The notes beneath the pieces were generated by a model that was given only the letters and a program-made list of their open reading frames with translations, ran no database searches and had not been told where the DNA came from. Below, piece by piece: positions 58,534-64,000 of a stretch of DNA of 64,000 nucleotides (the stretch's first letter is position 1; the number at the start of each line of letters is the position of its first letter). Location of the stretch: assembly GCA_024663395.1 (NCBI GenBank), contig JANFAH010000029.1, positions 248,001 through 312,000 of the forward strand. Reading direction: 5' to 3'. Source of the stretch: Pisolithus tinctorius. Lineage: Eukaryota; Basidiomycota; Agaricomycetes; Boletales; Pisolithaceae. The position numbers were made by a program, and so were the translations under genes.

Positions 58534-60858
58534 ATGCCTCATGCACTGAAAAGTGTTGACCAAGTCACAGATGACTCTACAGATTTGCACACCCAGGTTC
58601 TTCAAAACTGCAAATCCACCAGAGGTAAGTTATCTTGTCACCATTGATCCCATCTGACCCCTGCCTTCACAGATCAAAAAAGACAAGCCCAAGCCCCAGC
58701 ATGCGGTGCAACCACCTGAAGGATGGGAAGAACATATGTTTGGTCTCTGTGACAGGAGGAGATCACTCACTCCTAGTGTCTCTGTGTCCTCCCAAAATTC
58801 CACTACCCTGATCTTGCAGGAAGACCAGGTTGAGGGTGCTCCAATGGAGGAGGATACTGATGAAGCTGAGGCTGAGGCTGAGGAGGTTGAGGTCAACATT
58901 CCTGCTGATGAGGGCAGTCAATGTCCTGATGATGGGGCTAGTCAACTTCCAGATGATGAAGGTTTGTTTTTTTGAATATTTTTCTTGTTCTCTCACAGTT
59001 CTGTAGATGTTGCATTGTTATATCCTTGACTCCAGGGTTTGGTGCCCCCCCCTTCTCTCATCTGACTGTGGGTTCAGTGCCCAATGGTCTAAAGTGCCAA
59101 GTGTCCTGTGTCATTTTCACTTCTTTTCCAGACACTTTGTTATCCTTTGATGTGTCTTTTGTTGCACTGCAATGGATTCTCTTCTGATATTGACATGTTC
59201 ATAGTAGATGAGGATGATTCTGAATCATCACTTCCTCCATCTTTGCCACCAGCTGAAGACTCCAGTTCTGACACTGAGGATGAGTTTCCCCCATGTCATC
59301 CTGGTTGCCATGTGGAACACAAACCTAAAAGCAAGGGCAAAAGTAGGGCTATGGATGTTGACAACAGTGATATAGCAAGTCAGGATGATCATGAACATGC
59401 CCAGAATGCGAAATTTAGGAAGACTGGGAACTTGTCCCATGCTGCTCTCGATGAGATACATGACTTCATGACCAAAGTCAAGGCAAAAGCAGAAGAACTT
59501 GGATGTTGACATGGCAAGTCTCCTCATGACATCCTTGTCACTGCTGGGCTCAGTGTCAAACCATCTCACATGAAGCTCAACAAGGCCAACCTCTTCTGCT
59601 CATGGTATTGGGCCACCCAACCAAAACCTGATGGTGGTATGCATGCCCTTGTCACATACTCTTTTATAACATTCTTCCCAGCTGACTGAAACATGGTCAA
59701 CAATATCATTATGGCAGAGTACAACCAACTCATGAAAGATATCCCCAAAGATGACACCATGGCAAGAAAGGAGAAGTTGAAGGCCATTTATGAATGGAGC
59801 AAGAGCTCCTCAGCAGTGCCTGCTAACAAATCAGTCAAGTCCATCACAGTCAGGGTCTACAACATGAAGATGCAGTTCTCCAGATTGGTAAGTGGTTGTA
59901 AGTGGGTGGGTGGGTGGCAGATCTTACCATCAAGCAGGCTGAAGTGTGGTTGACTCTTGAAGACATCGAAATTGCTGGAGTTGTGATGTATGTTGGACAA
60001 GACCCTGCAGGATGCCAGACCTCTGGCATATTTGGTGGTTCTGATATCATATGTACAAAAGTACATCAATGATTGTGCCATTGATGTTTGGGGACTTATG
60101 GACAAGTACACTGCAATATTTAAGTAAGTGATGTTACACATATCTTACTTGGACTCATTGCAATTAGGTGTCTCAGGGATGGTAATGGTACTGAGGCTGG
60201 GTTATTAGGGATGAGTGCTTCTGCCAGTTCAGCTGCAGCATTGGAGTTGCATTGTTGAATGAAGGAGATACCAAGAGATCGCGCTGCAAGAACACTCAAG
60301 AGCCCAGTCAATCTGAGCACCCCTTGCTGGCTTGGCACTATGGGGTGAGGTCCAGACATACCAGTTGATTAAAAGACTAATGGAGGACTGCACAGGATCT
60401 GCATTGTGATGCTGTCCAAAGCCATTCACACCCACAGGACCCTGGCCCTTCTCAGCAGTTTCCACCATCTCAGCATTATGAGGTGAGTAACCCAGGCATT
60501 CTGCTTCTTGAAGGAGACCAATAGGATGTCCTGCGGGACCCTCATTATGACTGTGCCAACTATCATGATCCTGGCCCCTCTGATGTTCCCTACAATGTTT
60601 GTGACTTGATCCTTCATTGTCACATTTTGTTTAGCTTCTCTATAGGTATTACTGCCTGCCTGCCACAGTTTGGGGCATTTCCCTCTGTCCTGTCAGACAT
60701 ATTGCATACCATCTCACCCTGACCATCATGTTTACCATGATGCTCCATATATCTCTGACTACTATCCCCCAGCCCAGCCCACAGCACAGCAATGGGTTGA
60801 CAGAGGTAGTGCTGCACAGTATGAGGATGAATTTCCTGAGGATTACTTAGATTATTAG
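58534..60858 (+). pseudogene. Degenerate multi-exon gene of unknown family in transposon context
   Basis: This is a plausible start at 58,534 (MPHALKSVDQVTDDSTDLHT) with a donor GTAAGT at 58,624. The next exon reads KKDKPKPQHAVQPPEGWEEH and a very acidic Ala/Glu stretch (DTDEAEAEAEEVEVNIP), and a further exon has DEDDSESSLPPSLPPAEDSS and SHAALDEIHDFMTKVKAKAE. It continues with HDILVTAGLSVKPSHMKLNK, FCSWYWATQPKPDGG, EYNQLMKDIPKDDTMARK, SVKSITVRVYNMKMQF and YVGQDPAGCQTSGIFGGSD, then a Pro/Tyr/His-rich tail (PDHHVYHDAPYISDYYPPAQ) ending at 60,858. Stops near 59,690 and 60,257 break it. The charged, low-complexity N-terminus and helical middle resemble proteins carried by fungal transposons, but I cannot name the family. 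Confidence 0.5.
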
Positions 60859-61247
60859 TCTCCTCAGTATTTTCTTTAGAAATACATGTTTGTTTTTCCA
60901 TGATAGGGTGAGCAGTGAGTGAATCAAATCTCTCAGTTCTCCATCATTTTGAATGCAAGAGCATTTGTGTCTGCTTGACTGTTATTTTGTTACCTCCTGT
61001 GGCCACACTGCCATATTGCTGCTCACTTCATCTACCAATGAATTTTCTACTGATTGACATTCTACAGGGAAGATGCATCTACTCAAAATACTGTACTCTT
61101 GTTTGAAGAGTTTGAGCTGCAGAGAGTTAGGTCAAAGGACATTTGAGGTGAAGCTTGGAGGCCACACCTACAGATAAAGGAGCCTCCAGCAATGAGGAGG
61201 GGATATGGTGACATTAAGCAAGTGTTGATGTAGTGATCACTGACTGA
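60859..61247. other. Spacer before the Ngaro-like element, nothing recognised
   Basis: No gene or clear repeat is seen. The sequence is CG-poor like its surroundings. Short frames such as 60,915-61,106 lack any recognisable motif. Confidence 0.4.
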
Positions 61248-61828
61248 CATCTACACATTACTGCTTGACAGTTAAACATGTAGTGTATGTAATGTACTAG
61301 CTGTGTCTTTGTGAACAAGAAAACTAAAGAGAGGGATTGGGTGAAAAACCATAGGTTTTTCTGGCCCTAAGCAATGACTGAAAGATGTCCTTGAGCTGAG
61401 CTGTGTGGGAGGGCTGGGTGCCAAACAGGTCAGCTTTGCAAGGGCAACTGTCAAGCTCAAAGCGTTGGGCAAACAGGTTGGGTGCGAGCTGTTTTGCATG
61501 GGCTGTGAGAGGGAGTGGCAGGTGGGTGCAAAAATGAAAGCCAAGAGTGAGTGGACCAAACTGCTCGGGGAGTGAGGTGAGTGGCAAGAGCAAGAGAGGT
61601 GATGCCACCTCGCTTCCCACACCTAGACTATATTCTCAGTGCACTACATATCTCTGCTACTGAGAATCTCCATCTACACATTACTGCTCGATGGTTAAAT
61701 GTGTAGTGTATGTAATGTACTAGCTGTGTCTTTGTGAACAAGAAAACTAAAGAGAGGGATTGGGTGAAAAACCTCCAGTTTTTCCAGCCCTAAGCAATGA
61801 CCCGAAGAGGTCCTCGAGCTGAGCTGTG
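61248..61828 (-). repeat. Split direct repeats B1-A2-B2 of the Ngaro-like element
   Basis: The two 158-base copies (61,248-61,405 and 61,671-61,828) share CATCTACACATTACTGCT, GTAATGTACTAGCTGTGTC and AGAGAGGGATTGGGTGAAAA and sit 423 bases apart in direct orientation. The intervening 265 bases (61,406-61,670) correspond to A2. In such elements A2 normally matches a 5' A1 copy outside the coding region, which would lie right of this window. Confidence 0.75.
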
Positions 61829-61906
61829 GTTCCCAAGGGGTAGGAGTTAGCAATGCATCCAGCAAAGCTCGAGGCCCAAGGAGGAAGGAGCTAAGTTACT
61901 TACAGC

Positions 61907-62893
61907 TCAACGTACTTGGGGGAGCATGTAGTGCTTGAATTTGTCCAATATTGTTGGTTCCATTTGGAGAAATGGGGCTAATATCAGGGTGTGGTGGCAG
62001 AGGTAGAGTGCGAAAGAGTCTCCAGTCCATCTTCCCATGGTTTTGACTATGTCAAAGGGAACTCCTTTGAGTAGGTAAAATAAGGTCCCTCTGATCCATA
62101 GGCTGTGTCCTTTCAGAGATGGGATCTCTTTGTGAGTCTTGGTGATCATTGTGAGCTTTTTGAATACTTCAGCTTTGGAGAGGGGATGCATGCCCATTGT
62201 TGGGTGGTGCCAGGTGAACAGGTGGTCCTGCTTGTTGGCTGGGTTCAGATGGATGTGGTTCTCTAGGGCATGTAAGGGGTCTGTCACCAATGGAACTTGG
62301 TGTGACATGCATTGGACTGTTTCTCCTTTCTGATCACATTTTGTAGCAGGGAGGTGGAATACTAGTACAGGTAGGTCATCGTGGTTGTGTGTGAGTTTGA
62401 ATCCTGCTCAGGTGATGTGTTTGGCAGGATCAAAACTCCATATGGTGGGCACTGTGAATGCTCCCAACCTGGCTATGCAGTAGAAGGACACTACTAAGCA
62501 TGCAAAAATGGCTGCATCGCATGGGTTGTTGTGGTCAAACAGACTGTGGAATACCATTAAGATGTCTACTGTGAATGGGGCTCTCCAAGGGCATCTGGAT
62601 GTGTTTGGAGTGAGTCTTGTAGCTCCCTCCAGTATCACCTTGTATTCAGCCTCGTTTATGTCCCAGTTGCAGCTGTGGACAATATGCCAGGCTCTGATTC
62701 CAGCTGCATAGTTGGCTAGGGTGGAACCAGAGTGAGCACCAGTGCAACTTGCTAGGAAAGTGGTGAGTGTGTTGGAGGATATTGGACATCTGCTCTCATC
62801 AGGGATGTTGTTTAGATCACAGAAAACATGGAATACTAGGAGGCTGGTTCTGTATAGTTCTTTAGTGGAGTCTGTCAATGAGGCTCTGATCAT
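61907..62893 (-). pseudogene. Tyrosine recombinase of the Ngaro-like element, inactivated
   Basis: This is one reading frame from about 62,893 (MIRASLTDSTKELYRTSLLV) to 61,907, broken by a single in-frame TGA at 62,408 (KHIT-stop-AGFKLTHN). The N-terminal SAM-like domain includes STLANYAAGIRAWHIVHSCN, and the first catalytic Arg lies in CIARLGAFTVP (near 62,465). The second motif reads GHSLWIRGT (near 62,090) where relatives have GHxxRIGxT, so the HxxR arginine is Trp. MGRWTGDSFALYL provides the conserved RW and the nucleophilic Tyr. CGG to TGG and CGA to TGA changes explain both lesions. The enzyme would integrate the circular cDNA of the retroelement. Confidence 0.8.
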
Positions 62894-63141
62894 GCTGGTT
62901 ATCCTGTCTACTGTGGATTGTGGGGGGGGGGGGAGAGAGTGCTGTCAGGCATGGTGGGAGGTGGGTGGGACACCAAAGGATTAATCTTTCTTTGGCTAGG
63001 CAATGGGGTCAGAGGAGCGAAACAGCAGGAGTGAGGTGGGGATGGTAGGGTTTTGGTTTCTGGGTCATATTTGGGTCTGTGGTGCTGATGGGTGTGTTGA
63101 ATTTGGTTATGCTGTTTTCAGTACTCAGGGTTGATGGCTTG

Positions 63142-64000
63142 TCAAATGAGTTGCTTGGAAGCCTGATTGTCTGCAACCAGTCTAGCCTCAGCTTCTTTTT
63201 GGTGTGTGATGTGGTTGATTTCCCAGGCTGGTTGGGTAGTGTAGTAGCTGTCTCTCCATGCCCTGTGTTCTGCAGGGGATAAAGGGGCATTGAAGTCGAA
63301 AATGACATGCTTAAGTTTGAGAGGGAGGGGGATTGGAGGTAGGAGGAGAGCATAGGAGTCATATTCACCCCTCGAAGGGTGGTCTGCTGGGTTCTTGCTG
63401 CTTGGTATGTATCTTGTGTGGACACCAAGGATGTTAGAGCAGTTATTGGAAGTGAAGTCATGAATGCATTTAAAGACTTCATTTGTTTCTCTGTTCTGAT
63501 GCCTGCTGACCCACCAACCTTTGACAACTCCCAAGTTGTCCCCATGGGCAAGGACATGGGATGGAGCATGGAGTATAGAGCTGATTGTGTGAATGAGCAG
63601 CTCGAAGCTGATGGCTTCTGTCCATCTGATGTCTTGGTGCTTCCCTCCTTCTGACTGCCAACCTGGGTTGAGCCTCCAGGCTCTCCATTGTGTGCCAATG
63701 ATGATTGTGATGCTGAAAACAGAGCTAGCATTGGAGAATGCTCTGAGGTCTGTGAGTGTGGGGGGGGGGATGGGTCAGATGACTCTGCCTGTTTGAAGAA
63801 CATTCATCCACCATCCTAAGTCTGTTTGTACTTGTTTGTCTGGCCAGTGGGGCATGAAAGGTTTTGGTGTGCATATGGCTGCCATGCACTTGAGGCTGGT
63901 GAGGTATGCACAACCTTTAGGGATGATAGCAGATGCATGGAACAGTTTGCCATATAGCTCTTGTATGTCTCATAGTGTGTGGGTCAGTCTCTTTTGCCAT
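63142..64000 (-). pseudogene. RT-RNase H C-terminal part of the Ngaro-like element
   Basis: Minus-strand reading at the window edge contains the connection region (CAYLTSLKCMAAICTPKPF, HWPDKQVQTDLGWWMN) and then RNase H: SNASSVFSITIII where an Asp is expected before AS, AISFELLIHTISSIL (conserved Glu) and HGDNLGVVKGWWVSR (conserved Asp). The characteristic VHTRYIPSSKNPADHPSRGE follows, ending at 63,142. A TAG near 63,970 interrupts it. The polymerase fingers and palm are to the right of the window. Confidence 0.75.

Larger units (their letters stand above)
61248..64000 (-). mobile_element. Ngaro-like tyrosine-recombinase retrotransposon, 3' part (runs off the window)
   Basis: On the minus strand the order is RNase H, tyrosine recombinase, then terminal repeats in the B1-A2-B2 arrangement of split direct repeats known from Ngaro and PAT elements. 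B1 is 61,671-61,828, A2 is 61,406-61,670 and B2 is 61,248-61,405. B1 and B2 are both 158 bases. The reverse transcriptase proper and the 5' A1 repeat lie beyond 64,000. The coding regions are disabled by stops and active-site changes. A solo terminal repeat of the family lies at 10,288-10,725. Confidence 0.8.

Noticed and set aside
59905..59924. Short GTGG-type simple repeat, and the poly-G run near 62,922
   Set aside because: Low-complexity tracts with no evident role. Nothing suggests an array or regulatory element.

Overview
The window looks like nuclear DNA of a mushroom-forming basidiomycete (Agaricomycete). Genes are split by short introns of about 50-60 bases with fungal GT...AG borders. 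The gene families present (TRANK1-like UvrD helicases, CAP10/GT90 glycosyltransferases, phenol-hydroxylase-type flavoproteins) and the mobile elements (KDZ with CxC clusters, Ngaro-like, Ty1/copia with a half-tRNA primer site, Helitron) fit that group. No species can be named. No rRNA, tRNA or CRISPR was recognised.

Left half (1 to about 31,000), rich in CG dinucleotides: a segmental tandem duplication lies on the minus strand. Unit A (about 1,630-11,640) and unit B (about 12,290-23,900) each hold a roughly 7.3 kb TRANK1-like superfamily 1 helicase followed upstream by GT90 glycosyltransferase sequence. Helicase A (2,156-9,472) has at least two frameshifts compared with B, one inside helicase motif VI. 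Helicase B (13,090-20,317) shows all motifs and is probably the working copy. GT90 survives as two decayed fragments (10,096-11,640 and 20,910-21,340) and one apparently complete gene (22,817-24,952). Divergent from that gene is an apparently complete FAD monooxygenase of the phenol 2-monooxygenase type (25,731-28,420), followed by a decayed duplicate of its C-terminal domain. A methionine-permease-like gene remnant (30,410-30,905) ends the gene-bearing part.

Right half (30,992-64,000), visibly poor in CG: a nested transposon graveyard whose order of insertion can be read from target-site duplications. Copia 1 (30,992-43,315, TSD GAGGG) carries a 5.9 kb KDZ-type DNA transposon in its 5' LTR and a 902 bp solo LTR (TSD CACTA) in its RT/RNase H region. 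Copia 2 (44,229-52,891, minus strand, TSD GAAGG) sits inside a Helitron helicase gene and has a 3.2 kb CAC-type DNA element (TSD TCA) in its own 5' LTR. Next come a 521-bp-armed palindrome (52,976-54,088) and a larger palindrome (54,089-57,666) whose central TA has received two TA-targeting elements and whose right arm holds another solo LTR (TSD GCTAG). A degenerate gene of unknown family (58,534-60,858) and the 3' half of an Ngaro-like tyrosine-recombinase retrotransposon (61,248 to beyond 64,000, minus strand) close the window. Many disabling changes are C-to-T or G-to-A at former CG sites, as expected from cytosine methylation and deamination or a RIP-like process.
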